DNA of 64,000 bases from Arachnopeziza araneosa (Eukaryota > Ascomycota > Leotiomycetes > Helotiales > Arachnopezizaceae), in NCBI GenBank assembly GCA_003988855.1, contig QYAI01000055.1:222598-286597 (forward strand), read 5' to 3'. Position numbers and translations under genes: made by a program. Under the pieces are notes generated by a model that saw only the letters and a program-made list of their open reading frames with translations, had not been told where the DNA came from and ran no database searches. Positions 24,601 to 36,518 of this stretch are shown in pieces; the first letter of the stretch is position 1; every line of letters begins with the position of its first letter.

Positions 24601-25821
24601 AACCGGCCAGTAGGAGGAGCTCCCTCTATTCATTGTGACGGCCGCGCATCAAGCCTGTTTCAACGATTTCTCGGAATTTTCCATCCATTACATCCTTGAC
24701 TACAAGCTGATGTTCAAGTCGTTGGACACACCGAACCGAACTCGAGAAAGGGGCCCATGCCATTTCCCCCAAGCAAAAGGTAATTGTTACAAGCCGCTCT
24801 CCCACTTGGGCACGAGACTGATGCAGCAGATGGATGCCATTTTGGAGTGGGTAAGGTGCCGGAGAGAGTATCTCGTAGTAGTTTCCATAAACTGTATGGA
24901 AATCCCCGCCGTGGAACATGTCTCGGATGACTAAAATGATGCGGAATCAGGATCAGGAATCAGGAACAGAGTTGGCCAAGCTACGACAGAAAGTACTCGA
25001 ACCCAATTGAGAATGGAGTGATCTGGAACAGACTAGGGTTCAACCAAAATACACTCTGATCTCGGAGCCTTAGATGGGAGAGAGAGAGAGCATAGCAGAG
25101 ACACGAGTGTGGCAGCTCTCTTGTTTGATAGGCTCGAGAAATATCGTCTGCCTTCACCTTGCAAGAGAGACGTGCAAAAGCCTGCGTATCTTCCAAATAC
25201 AGGCTCTTTTCTAGAGAAACGTTGGAGATGAGCCTCTGAGACTCTTCGCATTACATGCACTCCTCCATCGAAGTCCTCGTTTCCTTCAGATCATTGTTGA
25301 CAGTGATAAACCGGCAACTATTTGTGGCCCATGACAAATGAATCCTGCCGCCAGATCAGGTGGTATGTGACCTTCAGATTGGGTATCATTTGCACATTAT
25401 CCTCGATCTTGATTGATGAAAGCTTTCGCAGAAGACTGCTTCGCAAAGACACTCTCTGTCTTGCCGCTCATCTCGTGGAATCTTTCAGGTCTGTGCAATA
25501 CCACCAGGTCTAGGTATCGATCATCAAATGGTCCCGAGTATCTCTCCAGAGCCCTAGAGCGTTAAATGATTAAAATAAAGCTATCCCTTCAATCTTCTCT
25601 TGGGCTTGGCTGGCATTGTCAACGGCCTCTCTGGGCAGAGTCTGGAGACGAAGGCATTAGAGCCGCAAGAGCTTGCTCAGGCTAAGTAAGGTTAGCACAC
25701 CAAAGAGTTCGAAAGCACCCCCACTTCTAAACCTCACCATATATGTTCATACACAGGATGTTCCGTCCATAATTCGCTTGCGCCCTCTGTGAATCGCCGT
25801 CAATCAACTCCTCTCGGAAGG
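21648..25821. other. Gene-poor stretch, no convincing gene over 4.2 kb
   Basis: ORFs are short and overlap on both strands without family features. A (GTT)9 microsatellite is at 22991-23017 and a GA run near 25078-25091. No transposon ends, tRNA or rRNA were recognised. The last few hundred bases should hold the promoter of the flavin monooxygenase. Confidence 0.5.
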
Positions 25822-27494
25822 ATGTCGCTCGTAAAATCAGTTGCTATCATTGGCCTTGGGCCAGCGGGTGCGATTGCAATTGATGCCTTGGCCCAAGAGC
25901 GAGAGTTCGATCTCATACGAGCTTTTGAAAGGAGGGAGAAAGCGGGTGGATGCTGGTTGGTCTTGTAGTCGCCCAGGGGCTTGGTGCTATCACTAAGGTC
26001 TGTCAGGATTGAAGACCCACCAGACCATGTTCAGCAACTTCCAGATCTCGACAAGATAGCCAAGCGGAAACCAGATGAGCCTCCACCTATACCCCCAGAA
26101 CTGCCGATTACCACTCGGCACGATGCCCAGTACCGCTTCTCGGATACCTCAATATATCCCACTCTGGAAACAAATATTGATGTCTTTGCAATGCAGTACA
26201 GCCAGGAAATGTACGCCGAAGAGAGAACTCTCCTCAATCTTCAAAGACATGGCGCGAACTCGCCGTTTCGTCATTGGAAGGTAGTAGAAAGGTACATCCA
26301 AGGTTTAGTCAACAGAAATGGCTATCAGGACTGGGTGTCATATAGTACCACCGTTGAACTGGTTCGCAAGGATGAGAAGAGTGGGAAATGGATCTTGACT
26401 CTCAGGAAAGAGTCGGAAAATGGGCAAGAAGACAGCTGGTGGTCCGAGTCTTTCGGTAAGTACTCTCTCATCTTGAAGTAAACACATTTCAACAGTAAAG
26501 CTCTTGCACGTATCGAGCTTTTGTGAAACTCGACTCTCCATCAACGGTCCACAAACTGTGCTAAGAGATTTGGGCAGACGCAGTTCTAGTGGCGTCTGGT
26601 CATTACTATGTTCCCTTCATCCCTTCGATTCCTGGCCTTTCAGAGCTTGCTTATGATTTCCCTGGGGTTCTTGAACACAGCAAAGCATATAGAGACCCAG
26701 GTAAATACAAGGGACAGAGAGTAGTTGTGGTCGGGGCTAGCATCTCAGGACCAGATATTGCTCACGCCCTCGCCGACGTAGCAGAAACTCCTTTAACCTG
26801 TGTTGTCCGTGGTAAATATCACCCGTATTTCTTCGACTATGCTTTCCAGCATCCCAACATCGTCCGGAAACCACCAATCACACACATCACTTCGGACCGC
26901 TCTACCGACGAGCGCACCGTCTACTTCGAAGACGGGACAAATTTGAAGAAAGTAGATCATATCATTTTCGGAACTGGCTACTCATGGACCATGCCTTTCA
27001 TGCCTGAACTAGAGTCAACAATCCGCAACAACCGCCTGCCAAATCTCTATCAGCACTGTTTCTGGCGCGAGGATCCCACACTCTGCTTTGTAGGTGCAAT
27101 TGCAGCTGGTTTTACTTTCAAAGTCTTCGAATGGCAAGCTGTCCTCTGCGCGCGCTTCCTCGCTGGGCGCATCACCCTCCCCCCCAAAGAAGATCAGCTG
27201 AAGTGGGAGCAGGAGAGAATTGCGTACAAGGGCGATGGTGTCCCATTCTCAGCGCTGTACCCAGATTTTGAGGAATATTTTGAAGAGGTGAGGAAGATGG
27301 CGGGAGAGCCGACGAAGGACGGGAAGGGTAGACCGTTACCTCAGTTCGAGAAGGAGTGGAGAGAGCGGTTTGACGCCGGACACCTTTTGAGAATCGAGAT
27401 GTGGAAGACGGCGAATGAGAAAGCGAGAGAGAGAAAGGAGAAAGGTCCGGCTGGAGCGGAGTCGATTGTGCAGAGTGATATGCTTGATCTATAA
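25822..27494 (+). CDS. Flavin-containing monooxygenase (FMO-like)
   Basis: Three exons: 25822-25955, 26007-26455 and 26578-27494, 499 residues. The first exon carries the FAD-binding GLGPAG at residues 11-16 and ends AGGCW, which splices in phase to IEDPPDH. The third exon starts in phase as AVLVASGHYYVPFIPSIPG, followed by the FMO signature FPGVLEHSKAY near 222-232 and the NADPH-binding VVVVGASISG near 243-252; IFGTGYSWTMPF matches the later F/ATGY motif. The family uses NADPH and O2 to oxygenate soft nucleophiles such as thiols and amines, or acts as a Baeyer-Villiger enzyme. The substrate cannot be told. The donor of intron 1 (GTTGGT) is non-consensus. It has no obvious pathway neighbours. 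Confidence 0.9.
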
Positions 27495-27925
27495 ATATCA
27501 TTGTGATGGTGAGGAGCGTTCAGCTTTTGATACTTCATTTTCACTAAAAGCAGGCCTTGTGCTTAAGAAACCAAGCTCAAATTTGCGGCCTTTCTTACAG
27601 TTCCTTCTCTCTCGATTTTCCACAACTCCTTACTTCATGTAGATATCTCAGTATACTGGTGCGTGTCATCAATATCACAGACTCGTCATCTCTCTGTATT
27701 TAGTATATTATCATACAAATGTTATGATTCAAGAGCTCTAACTCATCCCAACATCCTTGAATAGAACAGAACCAGCATCTTGAGGATGGCATTATGCTAT
27801 AAACTCTTTCACCATTCCGGCTATGTGGATGGCCTTCATTTCTTGCAGCACTTCCGAGCCTGATTACACTGTTGTTGGGCTCGTCCGTCAATCTGCCCGT
27901 ACCTTCTATGGATCATCGGAATCTC
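27495..27925. terminator. Convergent 3' region between the FMO gene and the next minus-strand gene
   Basis: About 430 bases between two stop codons on opposite strands. AT-rich segments near 27700-27730 could serve 3' end formation for both; no precise poly(A) site can be set from sequence alone. Confidence 0.35.
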
Positions 27926-29751
27926 TCAACGTCTCATGCAAGTCTGATTTTGGTCTCCGTGTCTCCAATCTTGATAAAAATAAGAATACGGCATATCGAT
28001 CTTTGTAGCACATTCTGGGATTATAGGCTTCTGCGATCCGTGGGATTGTATCTTATACCCATTGCGATGTAGAAATAATCCGGATTCTGTAACGCAACCA
28101 AAATGCCCGTGCAAGATAAGTACGCCCGGGTCGTCTTTGCCCTTGGACGATGGAGTGATGTTATCCAGGGGTATCTCATCAGCTGTACTTGGAGTCGTCC
28201 CAACCACCGTGCACATGTGCCTAACATGATGTTGCGCCTTATTGTCCGCCATAGTATTGTCTAGGAAAGGAGCTTGTAATTTCCTGGTGAAGAAAAACTG
28301 TATAAAGGAGCCTACTTGTGCTACGTTTCCCAGCGCCGAGGCCTGCTGTTCTTTTACTGATTCGCTTGAAAAATCAAACTGGGTCTCAGAAACAGCATCA
28401 TAATGGGTTTGGGGATCTAGAGACAGGAGTCCCTGCTTTGCTCCCCATCCGCCACCACCGCTCACTATTTTCCCATTAGTTATGTTCTAAGATGCAGTTT
28501 ATGGAAGATCGAATACGCACGAACTCGACATAATCTGGCCCCTTTGTTCAGCCAACCATCAATATAAGTGTCATTAGACTCAGATAGATCATTCATCTGA
28601 AAGCTATGGCTCGATGAGACCTTGGAAAGTGATGGCTCTTTTAATATCGAGGTAGAGACCATGTGTTGAGGAATGATCAGCGCCCAAACATCGATTGGGC
28701 CTTGCTGGGACTTGCTTATGTAGTCGTTTACTGCATCTTCCAGCTCTCTTGATGCAGGTCCAACTCCAGAACCGAACCGGAGTGTTCGTACAATATTCCC
28801 TAATCCATCTACAATTTCTCGAGCAATGGTCAAAGGGACAGCAGGCGTGTAAAGTCTCGGCGCTCCATGTGAGTTCTGAAAATCTATTGCAACTTGGTTT
28901 ATCTGGGCTGGTGCCTTGGCGATAGAAATAGTGCCATCCCCCCAAAGTTGCCATTTCGAAACTAGAAGTGTAGAGATCTTGCCATTTTTGAAGAGCGTAT
29001 TGGCAAGAGGAACAGTTATATCAAACCTCTGCTCATCTTTGGTTACACCATAATCAAAAAGTAGACTAGATTGAACCCCAAACGCACTATTACTTTGACG
29101 TGATTTTGCGCTCCAAGGATCCTGTAGATGAACATAGAAATGATCGTATAGAACAGAAAAACCATCGTTTGGCGGTTTGTCTCTCGCGTCCAAGATATCT
29201 CCTGTTTGAGGAGATAAACCATCAACACAAGCACAAACAAGATCTACTTCAATCAAGTCTGGTCTGATAGGTACAAAATCTTTCAGAAGTTTTGGGAGGA
29301 ACTCCTTATCATCCTCAAGCCACTTGAGAAATCGTGCTGTTGCTAGTATCACAATGGCTTGGCGGCGACATTTTCTCGAGTTGCCTTCTTTTGGTGACAT
29401 GGCACGGAGCCCTTCTCCAATACAGCGTATCACTGTCTTTTGCTCTAGGGTTATTAGCAAAGCAGGCCTGAAAGGAGTCACGGAGCTCACAGTGACATCT
29501 TCGGGGCAGACTAGAGTGAGCTGCTGGAAGGCGATTTCTCCGTTCGGTGGTTTCTTCTTGTCAAGAGAATGCTTTTGTGCTTGCAAATACTCATGGAAAC
29601 TTCTTCGACTTGATATGGTATATCTGGCTCTTCGTATTACCTGATGTTGAAGAGCTTCAGGTACGTAGCGTGAATAATTGGCCTTGTGAAAGCAGCAACG
29701 CCGTGAGCCAAAAGCTGCTGCTGTACTAAAACAGGGGACGGTTTTGAGCAT
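27926..29751 (-). CDS. Uncharacterised protein with probable mitochondrial presequence
   Basis: Two exons, 29751-28521 and 28464-27926, 589 residues. The N-terminus is rich in Arg, Ser and Ala with no acidic residue for about 60 positions (MLKTVPCFSTAAAFGSRRCC...), as in a mitochondrial targeting sequence. The middle contains VPEALQHQVIRRARYTISSRRSF, a nucleotide-independent looking alpha/beta body, and IDVWALIIPQHMV. The second exon begins SGGGGWGAKQGLLSLDPQ, a very conserved-looking glycine stretch. I placed the junction at GTGCGT/TAG because it keeps frame (CRV-L-SGGGGWG); a neighbouring donor is possible. I do not recognise a named domain. Function unknown. Confidence 0.75.
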
Positions 29752-32233
29752 AATGACGCGCTTTACAGGGCAGTACCCATCCTTAGATCATCATGAAATT
29801 CATCACCTATCACATAACTACTTAACGACGAGGTTTCGAGACGAGATTACATAAGCCCCGCGTTATCACGTGACATGGGATTTAATCGTGAAGGGGTGAC
29901 TTCTCGTAACTTGAAGTAGAGAGCTCTACAAAGGTACTTCGTTATGTCATAGTGTTCTCGAAAGTAATAGTTTCCTGGTTGTAATCAAGCTGTGTGAGAT
30001 CAATTGTGGCCTTCTCCATTTACCTGGACCACTCTTCTAAAGCTTGTTCTAAACCTAAATTTCATTATATGGATCGATGTAGATCTCGGCATCATGCACC
30101 GAATTAACCGTTATCACTGACAAGATTTCGGCCCTCTCGTCAGTTCAACTTGGTTTGATGTCGGCCCCTTCTCATCGCCGCTGTTCCTTTTGTGGGATCG
30201 TGGCTGCAAGAGTGGAGTCGATGATTTTGCTTCTTCAATTTCGAGGCTGACGGGCTTGCGATGTCTGCCAATCACGGCGCTTTTTCAAGCCACCTCTTCT
30301 CGATCTGTGACGACACTTGCTGGATCGAGTTAAACGCTGAGGTGAGTTCCTGCACCTGCTGCAGCCTCGTCAAGCCTAAGAGCGAGTCCAGCTGATATCC
30401 TTCCACCGATTTGCGGTGCTTCCGAATCACACGCATCTGCAGCTGTGTTAGGCGTTGACTTGCAGAGTGTCCGCAGACGACGAAACAATTTCGAGGGGAA
30501 AAAGAACTTTGAATGCTTCAACAGCATTTGGTCGCAGGTACTTAGATAGGGCAACTGATTTCGGAAAGTAGATGTCGAGACCCAGTAGCCTATGTCCCGG
30601 CTGTAATGACCTGCAGGTTCAGGGTCACCAGGCAAGCATCAGACCATGAAAAGGCTCGCCTGCCTTGCCTCTTCCATCAGCGACTGCCAAATAAAGATAC
30701 GAGACGACGACGCTGAGTCCGAAAGCGATGCTTGGGATTCAATGTTCCGTAGAGAGGCACTGGAATATTGTGACGGTACAAGAAGCACCTGGAATGATTG
30801 TTGCGGATGTCTCCTCCTATGGTCGAGTGAAAGAAATGTAGGGAGGGCGAACAATGGGCTGGACTATTTCGAAGCCAACATCAACCCTTTTCGAGACAGC
30901 GAACTAAAATTGAACTCTGGCCAACACGCCATGGGGTGCTGCCCCGCAAGCAACATGGCTAGATCGAAAGCATCTGCAGGGGAATGGGCAGCCGTGTGTG
31001 ACGGTGTGTCAAATGATCGGATTATTGAGCATGTTTGCTTCTTCAGACGGTGAAATCGAGGACTGGTATGTTCAAGGGTCATGCAAGCATGAAGGAGAGA
31101 GAAAGAGGGAGGGAGAGAGAGAGAAAGAGGAAGCAAATTTTGGGTGTGGTCGATATGAGATTGTGTTATTACTTCGGTGAGATGCGGATGCAGGCGGTGA
31201 GATTGACTGCTGTCGTACGCTCTCGCATGATTGCACTGTGCGACCAGTAGCAGCGAGAGCTGCGTGCTTGTTGTTCCTGACGCTTCCTGGAGCGAGGGGA
31301 CCGTTCCAGGGGCCGGGAGGGAAATGGGCTCTCATCGCTCCCCTGAAGAGCTGGGCGCTGCTCGCTGGGAAGCCTCCCGCAGTAATGGCGATGCCACGAC
31401 AACACCTGAACCGTAATCTTATTTTGCAGCGCTCCCTCAGCGTCCAGGTGGCAAGAATGGAACTTGCTCGTCTGAAGGCAAGCAGGCATGAAGGAAGAGC
31501 AGCAGCAGCAAGAAGCAAACTCCCGAAGAAGGCCTGGACGAGATGAGCTGCTTCGAGAAAAGGAGGATTCATCCCGATCAAGCACACCCATCTTTTTTGC
31601 ATCGGGCCCTTGTGTTCGTGCTTGTGCTTCTTCGTGTTGATGGCGAACGCACGACCCTTTTTGATCTCCGTGGTGGTACCTTTTTTACTCTCGCTTACTT
31701 CGTAGGTTGAATCGAGTTTAGTTTCAACTTCCTCCTTCTCACCAGAGGCTGCCGCTCTTCTCATCCCTCCTCCGATCACAACAACAACACCCCCATCTTC
31801 CCTCCACCAACCCTCCTCGCTGTCGTCTTGGTTCTTTGGGCGGTGATTCTCTCCATCTGTTGAAGAGATTGTCATCGTCGACTGAACTGTCCACTCCTTT
31901 CGAGAAACCACACTCCTTTACCTGGACCCCCCAAACACTTCGCCAATCACTCAACGGCGTCCTGAGACACCTCACCTTCAAGAAACCGCAAAAGGTGTGT
32001 TACGCGGCTATCTTTGCTCTGGAGAACGGTTTCCGAACCCGCGGATTGAAGCCATTTCTACGTTTGTAAACTAACTTGGGTAAATCCAAAGGTCAATCAT
32101 CACTTTGTGGCAACCGATTCACCTGCGGCTCGAATTCGTCGAAGCCAAATCCGGTAGCACAGCTAAAGACGAATCTGCACAACCCATCATCTCACTCTTC
32201 TCACCTCTATGCCTCAATAGAGGTGTCGCAAGA
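29752..32233. other. Intergenic region upstream of two divergent genes
   Basis: About 2.5 kb with no recognised gene. It includes a GA-rich purine tract at about 31090-31135 and pyrimidine-rich segments near 31720-31930 typical of fungal 5' leaders. An ORF of 279 codons on the minus strand (31072-31911) is driven by these biased tracts and has no domain features. Confidence 0.5.
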
Positions 32234-34951
32234 ATGACAGCCATCCAAACATCGCACAGGGTTCATGCTAGCATGTCTTTTACCTCGAACGAGATCGACC
32301 GCATGAACGCTCCATTCCACTCTCATATCGACGAATGTGATTCTCAAACAACATCATCTCCTCCATTGAACAGCCCGGGTCCTCTGCCGCTTCCAAGCTT
32401 CGTTTTCCCCGCTAGGTCGTTCCCTTCGCCTTCGTCAGCCCCTTCATCTTCCTCCAGAGCGACAGGTCGACGGCCGACTTCTGCCAACTCTCTCCGGTCC
32501 TACGAGGCTTCCAACTCAGCACAAGTTGATCGAGAGAATCTGCCAGCCTTCTCATTCGGTGGTCAACAAACCTCCCCACCCACTTCGCCACGAGATATCC
32601 CCCCTCGACCTGCATCTCACAAGAGAGGGACAAGCGAATATATTGGTGGAGATGGGACAACGGGAGCAGGGCAATTGCTATCGGCTTCTCCAACTAAAGG
32701 AGATGGAGCCCTCCCTGTGCCGTCTAGCTCTACTACTGGACGTCGTCGTGGTCATGCTCATCGAAGATCAGCTGCTATCTCCTGTGGTGATTTGAGTGTG
32801 ATCCTGAAGCCAAACTCTGGACTTCCTCGGGGCGGCAGTGCACCAACGTCTCCTAATGCAGAATATCAGACTCCTCCGTTTCCTGACTCTCTAATGTCGA
32901 CTGGCCAACCTGCACAGCTAGAGATTGAGACCACCGAGAAAGAGGATCAAAATCCACCTCTGAGAAGCTTCAAGACCACGCGAGTCGGGTTCTCTGATGA
33001 TGTACAGATCATTCCCCGACCGCTGTCCTTAGTTTCCAGTGACTCTTCAAGCACGGTTCGACCTGGACACTCGGTCTCAAATTCAATGTCCTCTGTCATT
33101 TCTGCCGGAACACACTCTCCTCAGTCTAAGGAGAAGCGCCTATCCATCAGTCGTGTGGATACCCGTCCACGAACTGCCGACCCAATTCTATCTCGAGAGA
33201 ACATGACCGACTCTGAACACACCCCCAAAAGAAGAGGCTCGCTGCCGCTTCTCATTGATGCCGTTACTGGCTCGTCCTCCGCACCCTCTACGCCGAGATC
33301 TGCAAAGAGATGGACATTTTTTGGCCATGAGACGCATTCTGGAGAATCTTCACCCAAGTCTCGGCCCACCAGCTCTGCCTCATCTATTAAGGAGTCTAAG
33401 AAAGCTGTTGCAACGAGTCCGATACCTAATGAATCAAAAACAGAGATTTCCATGCAGCCTTTAGAACGCACATCTTCGAGACGGTCTTCCGTATCGAGAA
33501 AGGCAGGGAAGAAGCAAAAGAAAGTCAAGTCATGGGCAGGCTCCATTCTATCTCGCAAATCCCGGCAACGAAGCCAGAAGCAAAAGCTTAGCAGACGTTC
33601 TCCAACGCCTCCTCTTCGTTCATACGGACCAGTGGATGAAAGTTCCAATTACGACTTCAACATGCCCGCAGATATATCGCTTCCAAATCAGGAAATCCAA
33701 ACTGATTTCACAAATTGGAAGCCTCGAAAATTTCCCCCACAAGAAGAATCAATGAGCCCTGTTATCGACTTGGACGCGGCGTTAGGCCCTTTCAATACTC
33801 CCACTTCTGGTTATGGCAACGATTGGGATATCTCGCAAGGCCTTGGCAAGGCTAATCGAAAGAAAGCTATGCATAGCGCTGGTGGTCTAGGTGGATTTTC
33901 CGGCCCAGGAATGCACTATCACAGACGGGCGGAAAGTGCACCAGAATTTGAGAATCCAAGGTTTGGTCTTCATCGGCTTGGGAGTAGCTCTACCATGGCG
34001 ATGGAAGACGTTTTTGAAGAGGATGAAGACGAAGATCAGGAAGATGTTGGGACTACGAGTACTCTGGAATCAAATCCAAAGACCGAGGACCTGGAAAGCA
34101 ATGATACTGGACTAGGAATTGACATCAAGATTGACGATTCTGAAGTGGTTGATTCTACTGGGTTTATGGATTGGGACGATAATTCAGCCCTTCGTGGAGT
34201 GAAGCGGAAAGGATCTGGACTGAGTGAGGGAGATCGTCGACATATGAGCTCAACGAAGTCGATCCACTCTGCAACATCACTTGTCGACTTCCCTATTCAA
34301 GAGGAAGCCGATAATTCTGTTGAGATTTTCGATGACTCGATCCCTCCTAGACCAGATTCAGGTGCACAGTCATCAGACTCAACAGCTACGCCTCCTTTTC
34401 ATCCAAAGGCAGGTAAAGATCTCGCTCCTGTTGATATTCAACCCTTTACTCTACAGCCACCTTATCCTACACCAACAAGCCCGCGTTCTACCACACAATC
34501 CTCCTTCCCTTCTCCGCGCTCACCTTTCTCGTATGATACTCAGCGCATCTCAACTGCTCCATCGTCAGTCACGGATGATAATACTTTCTCTTCTCTGTTA
34601 CTCGGGGAACCTGGGCCAGAGCTGAGAATGTCGGTTGATGATGTACCGTCTTTAACAAGCAGCAATTCCACCACAATACGAGAAGGTGTATTCAGCTCCC
34701 TTGCAATGAATCCTCGGTTTCGTGATGGCCAACGTTCTGCCTCCTTCTCGGCTGCTTCTGCAACCAATCGAAAGCGCTCCAGTATGGCCAGTTTGTCACG
34801 GTTAATCAGCAGCTCTCACGGCGAGAAGAGCAAATTATCTATCGAATCCCGCGCACCGATGCATGGCGACGGAGATAAGAGGGACAAGGTCGGCAAAGGC
34901 AAGCGTCTCAGTCGCATGATGCAATTTTGGAAGAAGCCAAGCGACTCATAG
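32234..34951 (+). CDS. Ser/Pro-rich intrinsically disordered protein, function unknown
   Basis: A single open frame of 905 codons from the ATG at 32234 (A at -3); the frame stays open to an ATG at 32105, and further ATGs lie at 32273 and 32303, so the exact start is uncertain. Almost the whole chain is Ser, Pro, Thr and Arg rich with many SP/TP sites, with small blocks that look constrained: RRRGHAHRRSAAIS..DLS, VGFSDDVQIIPRPLSL, SAKRWTFFGHE, KKQKKVKSWAGSILSRKS, FMDWDD and the C-terminal KRLSRMMQFWKK. No signal peptide or membrane segment. Related fungal proteins are sometimes labelled cell wall proline-rich, but nothing here indicates secretion. A phosphorylated scaffold is only an inference. 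Confidence 0.82.
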   Translation: MTAIQTSHRVHASMSFTSNEIDRMNAPFHSHIDECDSQTTSSPPLNSPGPLPLPSFVFPARSFPSPSSAPSSSSRATGRRPTSANSLRSYEASNSAQVDRENLPAFSFGGQQTSPPTSPRDIPPRPASHKRGTSEYIGGDGTTGAGQLLSASPTKGDGALPVPSSSTTGRRRGHAHRRSAAISCGDLSVILKPNSGLPRGGSAPTSPNAEYQTPPFPDSLMSTGQPAQLEIETTEKEDQNPPLRSFKTTRVGFSDDVQIIPRPLSLVSSDSSSTVRPGHSVSNSMSSVISAGTHSPQSKEKRLSISRVDTRPRTADPILSRENMTDSEHTPKRRGSLPLLIDAVTGSSSAPSTPRSAKRWTFFGHETHSGESSPKSRPTSSASSIKESKKAVATSPIPNESKTEISMQPLERTSSRRSSVSRKAGKKQKKVKSWAGSILSRKSRQRSQKQKLSRRSPTPPLRSYGPVDESSNYDFNMPADISLPNQEIQTDFTNWKPRKFPPQEESMSPVIDLDAALGPFNTPTSGYGNDWDISQGLGKANRKKAMHSAGGLGGFSGPGMHYHRRAESAPEFENPRFGLHRLGSSSTMAMEDVFEEDEDEDQEDVGTTSTLESNPKTEDLESNDTGLGIDIKIDDSEVVDSTGFMDWDDNSALRGVKRKGSGLSEGDRRHMSSTKSIHSATSLVDFPIQEEADNSVEIFDDSIPPRPDSGAQSSDSTATPPFHPKAGKDLAPVDIQPFTLQPPYPTPTSPRSTTQSSFPSPRSPFSYDTQRISTAPSSVTDDNTFSSLLLGEPGPELRMSVDDVPSLTSSNSTTIREGVFSSLAMNPRFRDGQRSASFSAASATNRKRSSMASLSRLISSSHGEKSKLSIESRAPMHGDGDKRDKVGKGKRLSRMMQFWKKPSDS

Positions 34952-35951
34952 ACTTCAGCGTTTGCCACCTTGAAGTCATCGCTCTATCAGATCGGTATGC
35001 TTTGGCTAGTCTGGATTTTACTCTGACAGCATTCAGAGCCTCGAGCATATTACTTAATATCATGTTGATGTATTGGAAGAAAGATTTTCATGTGAATATT
35101 CCACTTTTAAGGGCTAAAGCACTTCACCTTGGCCATTTTTACTTCTTACCTTCGGGCTGCGGACCTTTGAGCGAATTTACAGCATTTGCATTCTACATTG
35201 CAGTATTACGCCTGAGAGCTTCATAAAACTATACTAGCAAACCTTTGGGTCTTGATTTGGAAAGATGGTCGATTCTGGAATGTATCCGGAGAACCTCGAA
35301 ACACTTATTGGCGTTTAATGACAGGATGGGGTTGGTTGTTTGCATCTAGATGATTAGCGTTGCTTTATAAGGTGTGTGGATGGTGGATGCTCTGACTCGA
35401 TCCGTGGGAATGAAGAGCACTCCTTTCGATTCGACTATGCATGATACGATAGGGATGGGCTTGTATCCGGTTTGGTGCTCTTGCTTGGTCAACGTTCTCC
35501 ATTAGGAAACCTTGGGGAAGAAACTAAGTACTAAGGTGGAAAGGATTAGTCTACACATGAGAAACGCTCGCACTTATAAGCCGATGCGAAAATAATGAAT
35601 AAATTGATTACTGGAAGCGATAATCTCACTTTCACTTGACTAAATTGTATGTGGCTGGTTGCTGATCATGTACAATCTTCTGGTTGTAGGGCTTAACTTG
35701 ATTGACATGCCACCTATATCAGCAAGGCTGGGCTAGTCAGAGCCTCACCCAGCCTCGGCCCAAAGAGCTCGACTCCCGAACAACAAACATCAATTGAGCC
35801 CAAGGCGTATCACCCAATCGACACTCAACGTCGCGGCCTAGGTTTAACTCTTCACATATCCGAACACAAGCCGGCTATCGACACAGCGCATCCTTATCCT
35901 TAGGCCAAGTGCTTTTCTAAATACCTACTAGGATAGATCTTAGCTCTAGCC
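34952..35951. other. Intergenic, no gene seen
   Basis: 1.0 kb between two plus-strand genes. AT-rich to about 35650, then a CT- and CA-rich leader typical of a fungal promoter just before the E2 gene. No RNA gene or repeat recognised. Confidence 0.5.
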
Positions 35952-36518
35952 ATGTCAACAACATCCAAACCCTCCTCCCGAAGCAGCACCCCAACCTCGC
36001 GCATCCTCCGCGAACTCTCCGCCTACGTCCCCACAGCTACACTCCCATCCCTCGCGCCCTCTCCGACCTCCCTCTTCGCCCTCCGCGCCATCTTAACAGG
36101 CTCGGCCCTCCCCCCCTCCTCCGGATACCACTCCGGCCGTTGGCTTCTGAACATCTCCCTCCCGAGCCAATACCCCAACCAGCCCCCGACCATCACATTC
36201 GTCACCAAGATCTGCCATCCGAACGTGAAGTGGGAGACGGGCGAGATCTGTCTCGACGTGCTGAAGGAGAAATGGACGCCGGTGCTCGGCGTGGTGGGCG
36301 CGCTGGAGAGCGTGGGGAGGCTGCTGGGTGAGCCGGGCGTTGACAGTCCGCTCAATATTGAGCTTGCGGCGTTGGAGAGGCAGGGTGATCAGATTGGTGC
36401 GAGGGGGTTGATTGGGTATTGGTGTGGGGAGGAGCGATTCGACGGTGGTTTGGAGGAGGAAGGGACCGCGACCGCCACCACGGCTGCGGGGACGGGGACA
36501 GGAGCGGCTGGGCGGTGA
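35952..36518 (+). CDS. pex4: Ubiquitin-conjugating enzyme E2, Pex4-like (peroxin 4)
   Basis: A single exon of 188 residues with the UBC fold landmarks: YPNQPPTITFVT, the HPN motif at 89-91 (CHPNVKWETGEICLDVL) and the active-site Cys at 100, followed by KEKWTPVLGVVGALESVGRLL and GVDSPLN. In Pex4 the enzyme is held at the peroxisomal membrane by Pex22 and mono-ubiquitinates the import receptor Pex5 so that it can be recycled. The insertion-free core and the C-terminal GLIGYWCGEE pattern fit filamentous-fungal Pex4. A low-complexity Ala/Thr/Gly tail of about 25 residues follows. The N-terminus is Ser/Thr-rich. The codon use of the middle is very C-rich, unlike its neighbours. Confidence 0.83.
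   Translation: MSTTSKPSSRSSTPTSRILRELSAYVPTATLPSLAPSPTSLFALRAILTGSALPPSSGYHSGRWLLNISLPSQYPNQPPTITFVTKICHPNVKWETGEICLDVLKEKWTPVLGVVGALESVGRLLGEPGVDSPLNIELAALERQGDQIGARGLIGYWCGEERFDGGLEEEGTATATTAAGTGTGAAGR

Noticed and set aside
30646..31911. ORFs of 135 (plus) and 279 (minus) codons
   Set aside because: Driven by GA- and CT-rich tracts; no constraint or domain visible.
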